Below are positions 34,801-43,583 of a DNA stretch of 46,942 bases, piece after piece; positions within the stretch are counted from its first letter, which is position 1, and every line of letters starts with the position of its first letter. The notes below the pieces were generated by a model, which worked only from the letters and a program-made list of their open reading frames with translations, made no database searches and was not told where the DNA came from. Source of the DNA: Pseudomonadota bacterium (GTDB taxonomy: Bacteria > Pseudomonadota > Gammaproteobacteria > Acidiferrobacterales > UBA6901); contig JAJXUF010000016.1 in NCBI GenBank assembly GCA_021783175.1, positions 1-46,942 of the forward strand, read 5' to 3'. The position numbers and the translations under genes were made by a program.

Positions 34801-35154
34801 GACCTGCAGCCTTTGCTGGACCGGGGTTTCCGGCTGGCGCTGGATGACTTCGGAAGTGGTTATTCGTCGTTCCTGTATCTCGCGAAATTGCCCATATCTT
34901 TTCTCAAGATCGAAGGCTGGATGGTGCAGAATATGCGGCGAAGTACTCACGTTATGCAGATGGTCAAGAGCATGGTCATGCTGGCCAAGACTCTCGGGGT
35001 AACAACCATTGGCGAGTGCGTTGAGGACGCCGAAACGGCGCAGGTACTGCGTGATGTAGGAGTCGACTGGGGGCAGGGCCATTTTTTCGGGGAGCCCCAA
35101 TGCGATGTATCGGCTCTGAACGCCGCCGCATCCGCTGTCGTGAGCGGCCGCTAA
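31876..35154 (+). CDS. Membrane PAS-GAF-GGDEF-EAL cyclic-di-GMP protein
   Basis: The 1092-residue protein has a membrane helix (about 21-45), a periplasmic sensor domain (about 46-295) and a second helix (about 298-320). A PAS region (about 370-480), a GAF domain (about 490-640), GGDEF (about 650-800) and EAL (about 825-1080) follow. The cyclase site is GGEEF (736-740), with an inhibitory RxxD site at 727-730 and DLDNFKLVNDHFGH upstream. The EAL side keeps EAL (860-862), INLSPQFL, FEITE, LDDFGSGYSS, LKIEG and QGHFFGEP, so both activities look possible. Such proteins set c-di-GMP levels and thus attachment or motility. The start could also be the ATG at 31894 or 31921. Confidence 0.93.
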   Translation: MNPAESMSTVHGAPSMTELGMRVLWFVGAILVISLAIWLLLTWQTISRRQVQRMSVAAALAAAHMDGYFMLLEDRTHDLADELHRIDVLHHPQFALPVLRDFVGGNPEFSGASVVLPDGRILVSSTSSAARILPGIPGDAEWRADFAQALRARGLTINRPQVSGILHNWIVPVRYAVRDGRGRVLFLVQVGVLLQRQQEIWKRLHLMPGVVIGLVRADGGLISHDSLQDPIRDYVDSGSPDSLTTALHQHRTSGVYEDRDRNGRLNVGVYQRLPHYPLYVFLSVPRSGVTAIWWQYARFPLYMLVSGLSFGFALYAIVASRFARRMRDIGEFLLDDERVGKMNPPSSGVREIDLLCDSLAEARRKLKQATENRERLLLSAVQAGTYVVRMKDGVVVDADDTFVGMLGKSRAQVVGSAWSGLLTDPGQAERMNHAAGSESIALLRFKHAGGKPLWLSVAEYSDDIHGEKMRNGLAIDVSEREQLLSEVHSQSRRLQALWRVAADRTLADGEKIALILGFGVGTLGMETAMIGEISGERYIVRHVIDAMGRFESNMEFNLKDALCQFVAQNDKNLYIANVSQDERYRHFPSVVQLGINTYVSAAIRLEDKLYGTLVFLRRKAAERDFTEDDRAFIDLLASWLSQLLQQQKRRAELEAMAMTDSLTGLPNRRAAEIRINNELARVRRGGATFAVAVCDLDNFKLVNDHFGHEVGDRVLRHVAEVIRCALRDGDWVARWGGEEFIIVFYGSDSADAVSASERIRQAIRSQPVESGQMLLEVTASFGIGVLDRDERDIGQVLLDADDCLYEAKKRGRDSVVATDMASSHTLRRSNMLQHALQEKRLVPAYQCVVDLRSGAVVAEEALARLSLANGDILPAREFIEAAEGLNLIHRVDNLIARQAMERCTLHQRQNLTNGNLTYFINLSPQFLARKDMVESLMRDVDALYPACSSGQTSKRFFVFEITERQFVGDLDKLRHDLQPLLDRGFRLALDDFGSGYSSFLYLAKLPISFLKIEGWMVQNMRRSTHVMQMVKSMVMLAKTLGVTTIGECVEDAETAQVLRDVGVDWGQGHFFGEPQCDVSALNAAASAVVSGR

Positions 35155-35473
35155 ATCGGCCCAAAAAAACCGCGGTTATCCGTGTGGCACGCTTCCTCTT
35201 GACGGAGGCGGGCGATATTGCGGTACGTGGGTACGCGCCGGTTTGATAGGATCAACCGCCGACGCGCGTGTTTTCGTCCTTTCAGGCGAATTGTCCGATC
35301 TTAATCCCCGCAAAGATGTTTTTCTTCTTCTGCCTTGCCAGTAGTTGATCGGGTCATGCTTCTGCAATACAGTCACGACAGGTCTTCCATCAAGACCAAC
35401 GTTCCCCGGCGGGTGGCGAGTATGGACGCAAAACCTGGGCCAGGCCGGGTTTTACAAATTCTGAGGGCTGGGC
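35155..35473. other. Gap before glgB
   Basis: There is no supported gene in 319 bases, and no clear terminator or promoter boxes. Confidence 0.5.
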
Positions 35474-37411
35474 ATGCCTTTAAAGGACGCGGAAGGATCG
35501 CTAGCGGGGGCCGCGCAAAGCAGCCTGCTCAGCGACTACGATATCCATCTTTTTCGCCAAGGGCAGCACTTCGGGTTGTATGGGAAACTTGGCGCACATT
35601 TTATGACGCGCAATGGCGTGTCCGGCACGCAGTTTGCCGTTTGGGCGCCCAACGCCTCCGCAGTCTCGGTAATAGGCGACTTTAACGCCTGGCAAGAGGC
35701 TGCGAATCGCCTGCAACCGCGCGTAGACAACAGCGGCATCTGGGAAGGTTTCGTCGCCGGGGTGGCGCCTGGGGCCTTGTACAAGTACCGCATAAAGTCG
35801 CATCACGGTGGCTATACCGTGGATAAAGCTGACCCCTTTGCCTGGCGCAGCGAAGTGCCGCCCCGCACGGCGTCGATTGTGTGGTCGCTCGACTATAAAT
35901 GGGGGGACGGCGAGTGGATGGCGCGCCGCGCGCAGGCCAATTCGCTTTCGGCGCCAATCAGTATCTATGAATTGCATCTTGGCTCCTGGCAACGGGTGCC
36001 GGAAGAGGCGAACCGCATTCTCAGCTACCGCGAAATTGCCCCGCGCCTGGTTAATTATTTGCGTGAAACCGGATTTACGCACGTGGAACTGTTGCCGATT
36101 ATGGAGCATCCGTTCTATGGGTCGTGGGGCTATCAGAGCACTGGCTATTTCGCCCCAAGCGCGCGTTACGGAACCCCACAGGACTTCATGTATTTGGTGG
36201 ATACGCTGCATCAGGCCGGCATCGGCGTGATCCTGGACTGGGTGCCATCCCACTTTCCCATGGACGAACACGGTCTTGGGTATTTTGATGGCACCTGGCT
36301 ATTTGAGCACGCTGATCCGAAACTGGGATACCACCCCGAGTGGTCGTCCAGTATTTTCAACTATGGACGGCATGAGGTGCGCGCATTTCTCGTGTCGAGC
36401 GCGCTTTTTTGGCTCGACAAGTATCATATCGATGGTCTGCGCGTGGACGCCGTGGCATCGATACTTTATCTCGATTACGCACGCAAGGATGGGGAATGGA
36501 TTGCCAACGAGTACGGGGGAAAAGAGAACATCGCCGCGATACAGTTTCTGCGCAACCTGAATGAGGCAGTCTATCGCGATCACCCGGACGTGCAGACCGT
36601 AGCGGAGGAGTCAACGGCGTGGCCGATGGTATCGCGGCCAACGCATGTCGGTGGTCTCGGTTTCGGCATGAAATGGAACATGGGCTGGATGCACGACACT
36701 CTTTACTACTTCTCGCGTGACCCGGTGCATCGGAAGTACCATCACGACCAGCTTACCTTTTCCATTTGGTATGCGTTCCATGAGAATTTCGTGTTACCGC
36801 TGTCGCATGACGAGGTGGTGCATGGCAAGGGTTCACTCATCGGGAAGATGCCAGGCGATGATTGGCAAAAATTCGCCAATTTGCGCGCCCTGTTTGGCTA
36901 CATGTGGACGCATCCCGGCAAGAAGCTGCTTTTTATGGGTGGCGAATTCGGCCAATGGAGCGAGTGGAATCACGAAGTAAGCCTCGACTGGCACTTGCTT
37001 AACTACGCTCCCCATAAAGGGCTGCACCGTTTCGTGAGCGACCTCAATCATCTTTATCGTTCCGAGCGGGCGCTATATGAATACGATTTCAGCAATGACG
37101 GTTTTGAGTGGGTAGACCTGCATGACTGGGAGTCGAGCGTTGTGAGCTATTTGCGAAAGGGAAAGGATGGACGCGATCAGCTGCTGGTCGTGTGCAACCT
37201 CACGCCGGTGCTCCGCCACGGCTATCGCGTCGGTGTACCGCGCGGCGGGTTTTGGCAGGAATTGCTGAACAGCGACGCTGAAATCTATGGCGGCAGCGGG
37301 CAAGGAAATTTTGGCGGCGTGCATGCGCAAGCGTTCCCGGCACATGGGCGCAATCATTCCTTGAATCTGACTTTGCCGCCGATGGCGGTATTGTGTTTCA
37401 AGCCGGCATGA
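35474..37411 (+). CDS. glgB: 1,4-alpha-glucan branching enzyme GlgB
   Basis: GlgB introduces alpha-1,6 branches into glycogen. The 645-residue product has a short N-terminal region and a CBM48 domain (about 40-125, [20 protein letters not shown]). The GH13 barrel shows DWVPSHFP, the nucleophile D325 in [12 protein letters not shown], acid E378/E379 in TVAEEST, and [17 protein letters not shown]-terminal beta domain completes it. It lacks the extra N-terminal module of E. coli GlgB (728 residues) and so belongs to the shorter class. No other glycogen gene is adjacent, but zwf follows nearby. Confidence 0.95.
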   Translation: MPLKDAEGSLAGAAQSSLLSDYDIHLFRQGQHFGLYGKLGAHFMTRNGVSGTQFAVWAPNASAVSVIGDFNAWQEAANRLQPRVDNSGIWEGFVAGVAPGALYKYRIKSHHGGYTVDKADPFAWRSEVPPRTASIVWSLDYKWGDGEWMARRAQANSLSAPISIYELHLGSWQRVPEEANRILSYREIAPRLVNYLRETGFTHVELLPIMEHPFYGSWGYQSTGYFAPSARYGTPQDFMYLVDTLHQAGIGVILDWVPSHFPMDEHGLGYFDGTWLFEHADPKLGYHPEWSSSIFNYGRHEVRAFLVSSALFWLDKYHIDGLRVDAVASILYLDYARKDGEWIANEYGGKENIAAIQFLRNLNEAVYRDHPDVQTVAEESTAWPMVSRPTHVGGLGFGMKWNMGWMHDTLYYFSRDPVHRKYHHDQLTFSIWYAFHENFVLPLSHDEVVHGKGSLIGKMPGDDWQKFANLRALFGYMWTHPGKKLLFMGGEFGQWSEWNHEVSLDWHLLNYAPHKGLHRFVSDLNHLYRSERALYEYDFSNDGFEWVDLHDWESSVVSYLRKGKDGRDQLLVVCNLTPVLRHGYRVGVPRGGFWQELLNSDAEIYGGSGQGNFGGVHAQAFPAHGRNHSLNLTLPPMAVLCFKPA

Positions 37412-37564
37412 TGACGGTTTGAGATGATGGCGCCAGGCATCGCAGTCCCCGTCCGATCTGGATTGCGTTGCGTTTCGTTGACGATGTAAGTTCAGGAGTT
37501 AATCAGGTACGCTAGCGCTATCGGTGCCTCACCTTAAATAGTTCACTTGCAATCGGGAGAGAGT

Positions 37565-38194
37565 ATGGGACGTCTTCGCAGTGGCTTCTTCGCAGTGTCG
37601 CTTGTGCTGTTGGGCATTTGCAGTGGGCCGGTTTTTGCCCTTAATAGCGCATCGCGCGGGCCCAAAGGCGGTCCGATCCAGTTGGTTCAGGCCACCCAAG
37701 TCGGTCAGGCCATGTTTGCGGCCGGAGATACAGACCAGGGTGGAACCGGGCAGACGATTGATGGTATCCAGGGATCCAGCAGCGAAATGTTCGGGACGCA
37801 TATCCACGCTCATTTGTCGCTTTTTTACCAAGGTCAGCAGATTGCCATCCCCTACGGTATCGGAATCGTCAAACCGTTTTACGCGCAAAGCGGTTTTGTT
37901 GGTGCAGGGCGAGGATTTTATTGGATTCATACTCATGACGCCTCGGGCATTATCCATATCGAATCGCCGGACAAGCGCAAGTACACGCTTGGCAATTTTT
38001 TCGACATCTGGGGCGAGCCCCTGAATATGGGGGATGTTGCAGGACTTACTGGGGAATTGCGTGCTTACGTCGATGGTGCGCCATATTTCGGCGATCCACG
38101 TAATATCGTGCTCGCCCGTCACGCTCAGATTACGCTCGAGGTGGGCAAGCCGTTTGTTGTGCCCCCGGTCTATATATTTCCGAAGGGCATGTGA
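37565..38194 (+). CDS. Secreted His-rich conserved hypothetical protein
   Basis: The 209-residue product has a signal peptide (residues 1-25, ending GPVFA). It also has a core with HIHAHLSLFYQGQQIAIPYG (H79, H81, H83) and WIHTHDASGIIHIESPDKRK (H122, H124, H131), followed by YTLGNFFDIWGEPL and a C-terminal strand domain. I recall similar His-containing domains as uncharacterised proteins in several phyla, often exported. The six clustered histidines could form a metal site, which is inferred. GGGAGAG sits just before ATG 37565, making this start better than ATG 37547. It lies between glgB and zwf, and its relation to them is unclear. Confidence 0.75.
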   Translation: MGRLRSGFFAVSLVLLGICSGPVFALNSASRGPKGGPIQLVQATQVGQAMFAAGDTDQGGTGQTIDGIQGSSSEMFGTHIHAHLSLFYQGQQIAIPYGIGIVKPFYAQSGFVGAGRGFYWIHTHDASGIIHIESPDKRKYTLGNFFDIWGEPLNMGDVAGLTGELRAYVDGAPYFGDPRNIVLARHAQITLEVGKPFVVPPVYIFPKGM

Positions 38195-38273
38195 TCTCGG
38201 TGCGATGCTGTCCGCCGAACGGATTCATCTAGCCAGCAGGATGACTTGATCATCTCGGCGTCCTTTTCGTGTC

Positions 38274-39785
38274 TCAGGGATGGACGAGCGACGGGGTAAG
38301 CCAGCTCTTGCCGTCACGTGCCACCAAGGCTTCGGCGGCTTCCGGTCCCCAGGAGCCTGCCGCATAGTTTGGGAAGTCCGGGGCTGGATTGTTTTGCCAC
38401 ACCTCCAGCACTGGCAACAGTGTCTGCCAGGCGGTTTCCACCTGATCTGCCCGCATAAAGAGCGTCGCGTCGGCAATCATGACGTCCCAAAGAAGGGTTT
38501 CGTAAGCAGCTGGAGACTCATGCTGGAATGCATCTTTGTAGCTGAAGCGCATGTCGACCGGGCGCAGGCGCAGCGGCGAACCTGGCGCCTTGGCTATGAA
38601 CTTAAGCACGATACCCTGTTCAGGCTGAATTTGGATCACCAGTCTTACGGGTTGCGCGTCCTGGCCCATGGATGCGGGGAAGGCGCGGTGCGGCACGTCG
38701 CGGAAGCGGATTGAGATCTCGGACACGTCGGCCGCCATGCGTTTTCCCGTCCGCAGATAGAAGGGCACGTCATGCCAGCGCCAGTTATCGACAAAAAGTT
38801 TGAGTGCGACAAAGGTTTCCGTGTTCGAGTCCGCTGCAACGTCGGGTTCGGTTCGATAAGACGGCATGTGTGAGCCACGAATCCAGCCTTCGCCATATTG
38901 TCCGCGCGCGGCAAATTCATGCACTAGATCACGTGATATCGGACGCAGTGCGCGCAAGACGTCGACCTTCTTTCCACGAATATCATCGGCGTCATAAATG
39001 ACAGGCGGTTCCATTGCGACCAGACATAGCAGCTGGAATAGGTGATTCTGCACCATATCGCGTAAGGCCCCAGCGCTTTCGTAGTAATGGCCGCGATGTT
39101 CTACGCCGAGGGTTTCGGCAACCGTAATAACCACGTGATCCACGTAGCGCCGATTCCAGATCGGCTCGAAGATGGGATTGGCGAAACGCATCGCAAGGAT
39201 GTTCTGTACGGTCTCCTTACCCAGAAAATGATCGATGCGGAATATCTGGGGTTCAGCAAAGAATTGGCGCAAAACGCTATTGATTTTGCTGAACGAGACC
39301 ACGTCCCGACCAAGCGGTTTTTCCACGACAATGCGCACGTGGTCGGAATCCTGCGACAGGCCTGCCGTACCCAGACCCTGCGCGATGGGTTCGAAAAGCG
39401 ATGGTGGAGTGGCCAAGTAGAAAATGCGTTCCGCCTTGCCGGACCAACCGTTCTCGAATGCCTTCAGCTTGTGCCCCAGCTTCTCGTATGCGACCGGATC
39501 GAAGGCATCTGCCTTGAAATAGTGGATCATTTCGGCGAATTTCTTCCATGATTCCTCATTCGGTGCGCCCCGGCGCGAGAAACTGGCAACGCCGTCGTGA
39601 TAGTGCGCCGCGAGCGCGCTGTCAGCAAAATCGACCCGGTCGACGCCGAGCAGCAGAAAGTGCTCCGGCAGGTGCCCATCAAGATAGAGGTTGAACAAGG
39701 CCGGTACAATCAAACGCTGTGAAAGGTCGCCGGCCGCGCCAAAGAGGACAAAGAAGGTTTCAGGGACGGTGGTCAGCATCTTCAT
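38274..39785 (-). CDS. zwf: Glucose-6-phosphate 1-dehydrogenase
   Basis: Zwf oxidises glucose 6-phosphate to 6-phosphogluconolactone and makes NADPH for the oxidative pentose-phosphate or Entner-Doudoroff route. The 503-residue product has the nucleotide-binding start FVLFGAAGDLSQRLIVPAL, the EKPLGRD segment and the active-site motif RIDHFLGKE at residues 183-191. Toward the C-terminus are LRTGKRMAADVSEI and YETLLWDVMIADATLFMRAD. The usual GASGDLAKRK reads GAAGDLSQRL here, which is a mild change. pgl and gnd are not in the window. Confidence 0.95.
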   Translation of the reverse strand: MKMLTTVPETFFVLFGAAGDLSQRLIVPALFNLYLDGHLPEHFLLLGVDRVDFADSALAAHYHDGVASFSRRGAPNEESWKKFAEMIHYFKADAFDPVAYEKLGHKLKAFENGWSGKAERIFYLATPPSLFEPIAQGLGTAGLSQDSDHVRIVVEKPLGRDVVSFSKINSVLRQFFAEPQIFRIDHFLGKETVQNILAMRFANPIFEPIWNRRYVDHVVITVAETLGVEHRGHYYESAGALRDMVQNHLFQLLCLVAMEPPVIYDADDIRGKKVDVLRALRPISRDLVHEFAARGQYGEGWIRGSHMPSYRTEPDVAADSNTETFVALKLFVDNWRWHDVPFYLRTGKRMAADVSEISIRFRDVPHRAFPASMGQDAQPVRLVIQIQPEQGIVLKFIAKAPGSPLRLRPVDMRFSYKDAFQHESPAAYETLLWDVMIADATLFMRADQVETAWQTLLPVLEVWQNNPAPDFPNYAAGSWGPEAAEALVARDGKSWLTPSLVHP

Positions 39786-40320
39786 GGCTTTGGTCTTCTC
39801 CGGTCTCTGCGCCGGTTAAAGGACCTTGTTAGTCGATCCGCTTGGCCGCGCGCTGTTATAGCAGGTAAAAAACGCTCTGGCCCGGTTGGGGAGGTGGGCG
39901 TGATGCCCAGAGGCGCTGGTACGTCAGCACAATTAACGATAATCAATGAGCCGCCCCGGATGCGATGGCCGCATCGCTCGGAACTCTTGCTGCGTCTTTA
40001 TAGCAGTGTTACAGGGGCGTCAGTTGAGGTCAAGATTCGAGGCGCTGCAACTTCAATGGGCGTTGTGTTTGCCGGATGCCGGGGTCGAATTGGACAATAT
40101 CGGTTCTTTAACACCATGCCCAGACGACAAGCGAAAAGTAAAAAATGCCAGATACTCCGCTGTGATTGGGAGTTCAACTGAAGACAAGTCAATCGAACAC
40201 ACTGCGGCACTTCAATTCGCCGTAGTGGATGCGCAGGGGAAACGAAACCTGCCTGCGGCAGCTAGTTCGCAGCGAGCGACTAGGCGTCCAGCGGGTTTAG
40301 TGCCCGACCGGAGAGAAACT
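39786..40320. other. Gap upstream of zwf
   Basis: There is no supported gene in 535 bases. The right half of an open frame at 39946-40557 (+) has no motif or ribosome binding site. The left part should hold the zwf promoter. Confidence 0.5.
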
Positions 40321-40632
40321 TCAGGCGGCGCTTGCGTGCGTGGCGCAAGAATAGACTGTGTTATTTGGACATCGAGCGCTAATTTCGGGAATGTCCAGCA
40401 TGTGCAAACAAAACTTGAGGTCCCGCACCATGGCCGGATCGGTATTTTGCAGATGTGTTGGAAAGACAAAGCACATGCTGTCCGGGCAGGCAGCGCAGGT
40501 TCGGCAAGGCTGCGGTCCATTCCTGCCCTGCCAATGCGTTGCTGCGATTTCCATTAGACGATAAAACCAGTTGGAGGGGCGAATCTTGCGCTTCTCTGGA
40601 CTAAAAACCAGGAACTCGGTTGCAACTGTCAT
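40321..40632 (-). CDS. Small cysteine-rich hypothetical protein
   Basis: This 103-residue frame has a start preceded by AGGTAA seven bases upstream. The product shows a cysteine cluster CRTCAACPDSMC near residues 63-74 and three further cysteines, with aromatic and charged residues distributed as in a real protein (FSPEKRKIRPSNWFYRLMEI). I do not recognise a family. The cysteines could bind iron-sulfur or zinc. It may also be a remnant, since the surrounding DNA is sparse. Confidence 0.4.
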   Translation of the reverse strand: MTVATEFLVFSPEKRKIRPSNWFYRLMEIAATHWQGRNGPQPCRTCAACPDSMCFVFPTHLQNTDPAMVRDLKFCLHMLDIPEISARCPNNTVYSCATHASAA

Positions 40633-41017
40633 CGCACGTTACCTCGTGGCGAGCAGGATCTGCTCTCGCGACATTTCCAAGCAATCGCCGTGCCATACAT
40701 TCGCAAGCTAATATATTGTTTTTAATCAATAACTTAATGTGACAAAAGTACCTGATCTTGCATAGTCGCTGCACCAAAGTCAGCAAAGCGGCGATGGTGT
40801 TGCGCTTCCTTGGTGCAACTTCGATGGTGCGTGACGTTCGACAAATGCGACAGAGATGTTGCCGTCATCCGTGTGATGGATCTGGCGGACCAAAGGATGA
40901 CCTATGCCACAGGCAAGTATCGCAGATTGAAATGCGCCAAGAGATTGCTGAGACCAATCACGTTATCACGTCTTGTGAATGTGATCCGGCCCTTTGTGGT
41001 GGAACCTGTACGGTATT
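40633..41017. other. Gap upstream of cynS
   Basis: I see no supported gene. An AT-rich patch at 40705-40745 could carry the promoter of the small minus-strand gene. A frame open from 40810 into cynS lacks a ribosome binding site and is best read as untranslated. Confidence 0.5.
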
Positions 41018-41031
41018 ATTCTGTTCAGAAT
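41018..41031. promoter_or_regulatory. Perfect 14-bp palindrome upstream of cynS
   Basis: ATTCTG-TT-CAGAAT lies 24 bases before the cynS ATG and overlaps a TATTAT (41014-41019) that could be a -10 box. The position is right for an operator or activator site. No regulator gene such as cynR is adjacent. Confidence 0.4.
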
Positions 41032-41055
41032 TACATCGCACCAGAGGAGTCTGCC

Positions 41056-41499
41056 ATGACTCGCAATGACGTGACTGAAGAAATCATCACCGCAAAAATC
41101 CGCAAGGGCATCAAATGGGCCGATGTGGCCAAGGCCGTAGGTAAAAGCAAGGAGTGGGTCACCGCCGGCTGCCTGGGACAGATGACTTTCAACAAGGAGG
41201 AAGCTCAGGAGGTGGGCAGGCTTTTCCATTTGTCGCCGGAAGCGGTACAGCTGCTACAGGTCGTACCGTACAAAGCATCGCTGCCGACGGTAGTGCCGAC
41301 CGATCCATTGATCTATCGCTTTTATGAGTTGATTTGCGTGTACGGCACTACCATCAAGGCGCTGATTCACGAAGAGTTCGGGGACGGAATTATGAGTGCG
41401 ATCGATTTTTCTCTCGACCTTAGCCGTGAGCGCGATCCGAACGGAGACCGCGTCAGAATCGTTATGAGCGGGAAATTCTTGCCTTACAAATCGTACTGA
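41056..41499 (+). CDS. cynS: Cyanate hydratase (cyanase)
   Basis: CynS converts cyanate and bicarbonate to ammonia and carbon dioxide, giving detoxification and a nitrogen source. The 147-residue product has the N-terminal helix-turn-helix-like domain (AKIRKGIKWADVAKAVGKSK) and the C-terminal catalytic domain (LIYRFYELICVYGTTIKALI, then EEFGDGIMSAIDF). The catalytic residues R88, E91 and S114 match E. coli R96, E99 and S122. GAGGAG precedes ATG 41056. There is no cynT or cynX beside it, so cyanate uptake and bicarbonate supply must come from elsewhere. It is probably monocistronic. Confidence 0.96.
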   Translation: MTRNDVTEEIITAKIRKGIKWADVAKAVGKSKEWVTAGCLGQMTFNKEEAQEVGRLFHLSPEAVQLLQVVPYKASLPTVVPTDPLIYRFYELICVYGTTIKALIHEEFGDGIMSAIDFSLDLSRERDPNGDRVRIVMSGKFLPYKSY

Positions 41500-41625
41500 C
41501 GGCCAACATACCCGCTTCGGGTCGCGGCATGCGTTGATTGAAGAATTCCGATGCCGGCGGGATCTGCCTCCCAGCAGGCAATTGAAATGCATCGTTTGAA
41601 CTGGAACCCTGTTCGCTGCAGGCGA

Positions 41626-42693
41626 CTAATTGGCCTCGTACCACCGCTTTGTGCCAGTAACCACTTTCACGACCAACAGCATCACCGGAACTTCGATCAG
41701 CACGCCCACAACCGTGGAAAGCGCGGCCCCGGACTGGAATCCGAAAATACCGATCGCCGCGGCCACCGCCAGCTCGAAAAAATTGGATGCGCCAATTAAT
41801 GCCGAAGGACATGCAATTGAATGTTTTTCACCGGCAAGTCGATTGAGTGCATAGGCCAAGGCGGCATTGAAGAACACCTGGATCAAAATCGGCACGGCAA
41901 GAATCGCAATCACGAGCGGCTTCTGAAGAATCGCCTGACCCTGGAATGCAAATAGCAGGATTAAGGTGACGAGCAGAGCCGAAGTTGACCAGGGACCGGT
42001 CTTTTTCATTGCTGTATCGAAGACTTCCCGTCCCTTGGCCTTCAGAAACTTGCGCCAGAGCTGTGCCAGAACGACAGGGATAAGGATGTAGATAACAACC
42101 GAGGCGAGCAGCGTTGCCCAAGGAACGGTAATAGAAGATATTCCCAGCAGCAGGCCTACTAGCGGGGCGAAGGCGAAAATCATGATAGTGTCGTTAAGTG
42201 CCACCTGCGAGAGCGTGAAGAGCGGGTCACCGTTTGATAGCCGGCTCCAAACGAAGACCATGGCGGTACAGGGAGCGGCCGCCAGCAGGATCAAGCCTGC
42301 GATATAGCTGTCAATCTGATCGGCGGGCAGCATCGCGGCGAAGATGTGACGTACAAATAGCCAGCCAAGAAAGGCCATGGAAAAGGGTTTTACCAGCCAG
42401 TTGACGAACAGGGTGACGCCGATACCCCGCACATGCCGTCTGACCTCGTGGACTGCAGTGAAATCCACTTTGACCAGCATAGGGATGATCATTACCCAGA
42501 TGAGAATTCCGACCGGCAGGTTGACCTCGGCAATATCGAGTTGACCGATCGTCTGGAACAGCGCCGGCGCCATTTGGCCAAGAACAATGCCGGCAACAAT
42601 GCAGAGAAAGACCCATAGTGTGAGGTAACGCTCGAAAAGGTTCAGGGCTGTGCTGTCCGTTTCGTGGACAGCTGCGTCACATTGGGTGGACAT
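41626..42693 (-). CDS. acr3: Arsenite efflux permease Acr3
   Basis: Acr3 exports arsenite with the proton motive force. The 355-residue product has ten predicted helices, the Acr3 segment VNLPVGILIWVMIIPMLVKV, the conserved Cys142 in LILLAAAPCTAMVFVWSRLS, and IGASNFFELAVAAAIGIFG with the helix ending VLIEVPVMLLV. The length fits the family. It is the last gene of arsR-arsC-acr3, 18 bases after arsC. GGAGA lies upstream of the ATG. The Acr3 class differs from E. coli ArsB in sequence and is the common type in environmental bacteria. Confidence 0.95.
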   Translation of the reverse strand: MSTQCDAAVHETDSTALNLFERYLTLWVFLCIVAGIVLGQMAPALFQTIGQLDIAEVNLPVGILIWVMIIPMLVKVDFTAVHEVRRHVRGIGVTLFVNWLVKPFSMAFLGWLFVRHIFAAMLPADQIDSYIAGLILLAAAPCTAMVFVWSRLSNGDPLFTLSQVALNDTIMIFAFAPLVGLLLGISSITVPWATLLASVVIYILIPVVLAQLWRKFLKAKGREVFDTAMKKTGPWSTSALLVTLILLFAFQGQAILQKPLVIAILAVPILIQVFFNAALAYALNRLAGEKHSIACPSALIGASNFFELAVAAAIGIFGFQSGAALSTVVGVLIEVPVMLLVVKVVTGTKRWYEAN

Positions 42694-42711
42694 GCAAGGT
42701 CTCCGGGAAGT

Positions 42712-43125
42712 CTACAGTCCGAGTGCCGCACGTACTGCCGGCACCAGTCGGACGCGAATATCATCGCGCACGCGCACAAAGCCCTCGAGCGGCTCGCCAT
42801 GCGGGTCATGAAAAGGCAGGTGGATGGTTTTGTTCGCGCGTGGAAAAACCGGGCAGGTCTCCTTGGCCTTGTCGCAAACCGTAACGACTAGATCTATATC
42901 GCGATCGGTAATGCTTTCGACATTTTTTGGATGAAGCCCCTTTGTAGACAAACCCGCCAGGCGCAGCGCCTCGAGCGCTCCATCAGCCACAGCGGGCTGC
43001 GGTTGCGTGCCTGCAGACAGTGCGCGGACGACCCCGGTGAGATAATGGTTAAGAATAGCCTCGGCCATTTGCGACCGGCAGGAGTTTCCTGTGCACAGCA
43101 CTAGAACGGTCTTGATTTGATCCAT
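42712..43125 (-). CDS. arsC: Arsenate reductase ArsC, thioredoxin-coupled class
   Basis: ArsC reduces arsenate to arsenite so that Acr3 can export it. The 137-residue product is of the low-molecular-weight phosphatase type. The nucleophile loop is C11-TGNSC-R17, and the redox cysteines are C84 and C91 (TVCDKAKETCPVF), equivalent to C10, C82 and C89 of the S. aureus enzyme. All three are present, so thioredoxin-dependent activity is expected. It lies between arsR and acr3. Confidence 0.95.
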   Translation of the reverse strand: MDQIKTVLVLCTGNSCRSQMAEAILNHYLTGVVRALSAGTQPQPAVADGALEALRLAGLSTKGLHPKNVESITDRDIDLVVTVCDKAKETCPVFPRANKTIHLPFHDPHGEPLEGFVRVRDDIRVRLVPAVRAALGL

Positions 43126-43203
43126 AATTGGGAGGCCTTACTACTATCTATTCAGGGCGAGTCGCTGGAGGCGATTCAGAGCGCATTGGCAAACGGCAAT
43201 CAA

Positions 43204-43578
43204 TCATCGGTTGATATCGCCAACGGTCCTGGCCCGGCTTCGAGCGTCATGTGATTTGCTTTTGGTCGACGCAGCAGTCTTTGGCAGGCAAGGTGCACCT
43301 TGGCAGCAGTTACCAGTCATAAAAACAATGAGTGAGTCCATCTGTGCGTAATTTGCCATGTAGCATATAAAGCGGCCTTCCTTGCGGCCAAAAATCAGTC
43401 CCGTGCGCCTAAGATGTGCCAGATGAAAGGATAAGGTCGCTGCCGGCAACTCCAGACGATTGGCAATGACGCTGGCGTTGAGACCCTGCGGACCGGCTTC
43501 TACGAGTAGGCGAAAAATGACCAGACGAGTCTCGTGGCCGAGAGCCGCCAGACAGTTGCACGCATTCTTTAGTTCCAT
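43204..43578 (-). CDS. arsR: Arsenic-responsive repressor ArsR
   Basis: This is an ArsR/SmtB winged-helix repressor that releases its operator when arsenite binds. The 124-residue product has the DNA-recognition helix region LELPAATLSFHLAHLRRTGL and the wing FGRKEGRFICY. A cysteine trio C91, C92, C97 (NCCQGAPC) lies near the C-terminal end. This is close to the C95, C96, C102 site of Acidithiobacillus ArsR rather than the CxCxxC site in the DNA-binding helix of E. coli ArsR. I start at ATG 43578 because the frame upstream (ATG 43614, 43656) would cover the operator-like repeat. It heads the arsenic operon. Confidence 0.9.
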   Translation of the reverse strand: MELKNACNCLAALGHETRLVIFRLLVEAGPQGLNASVIANRLELPAATLSFHLAHLRRTGLIFGRKEGRFICYMANYAQMDSLIVFMTGNCCQGAPCLPKTAASTKSKSHDARSRARTVGDINR

Positions 43579-43583
43579 AATTC

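Noticed and set aside
37938..37947. GCCTCGGGCA matching the tRNA-Leu 3' end, as a possible attachment-site copy
   Set aside because: Only ten bases match and they lie inside a coding gene. This is too short for an attachment repeat.
39946..40557. 203-codon + strand frame
   Set aside because: It has no ribosome binding site, domain or sensible composition, and it overlaps the more protein-like small minus-strand frame.
40810..41055. In-frame N-terminal extension of cynS
   Set aside because: Cyanases start near MTRNDVTEE-type sequence. The extension has no similarity and would read through the promoter-like palindrome.
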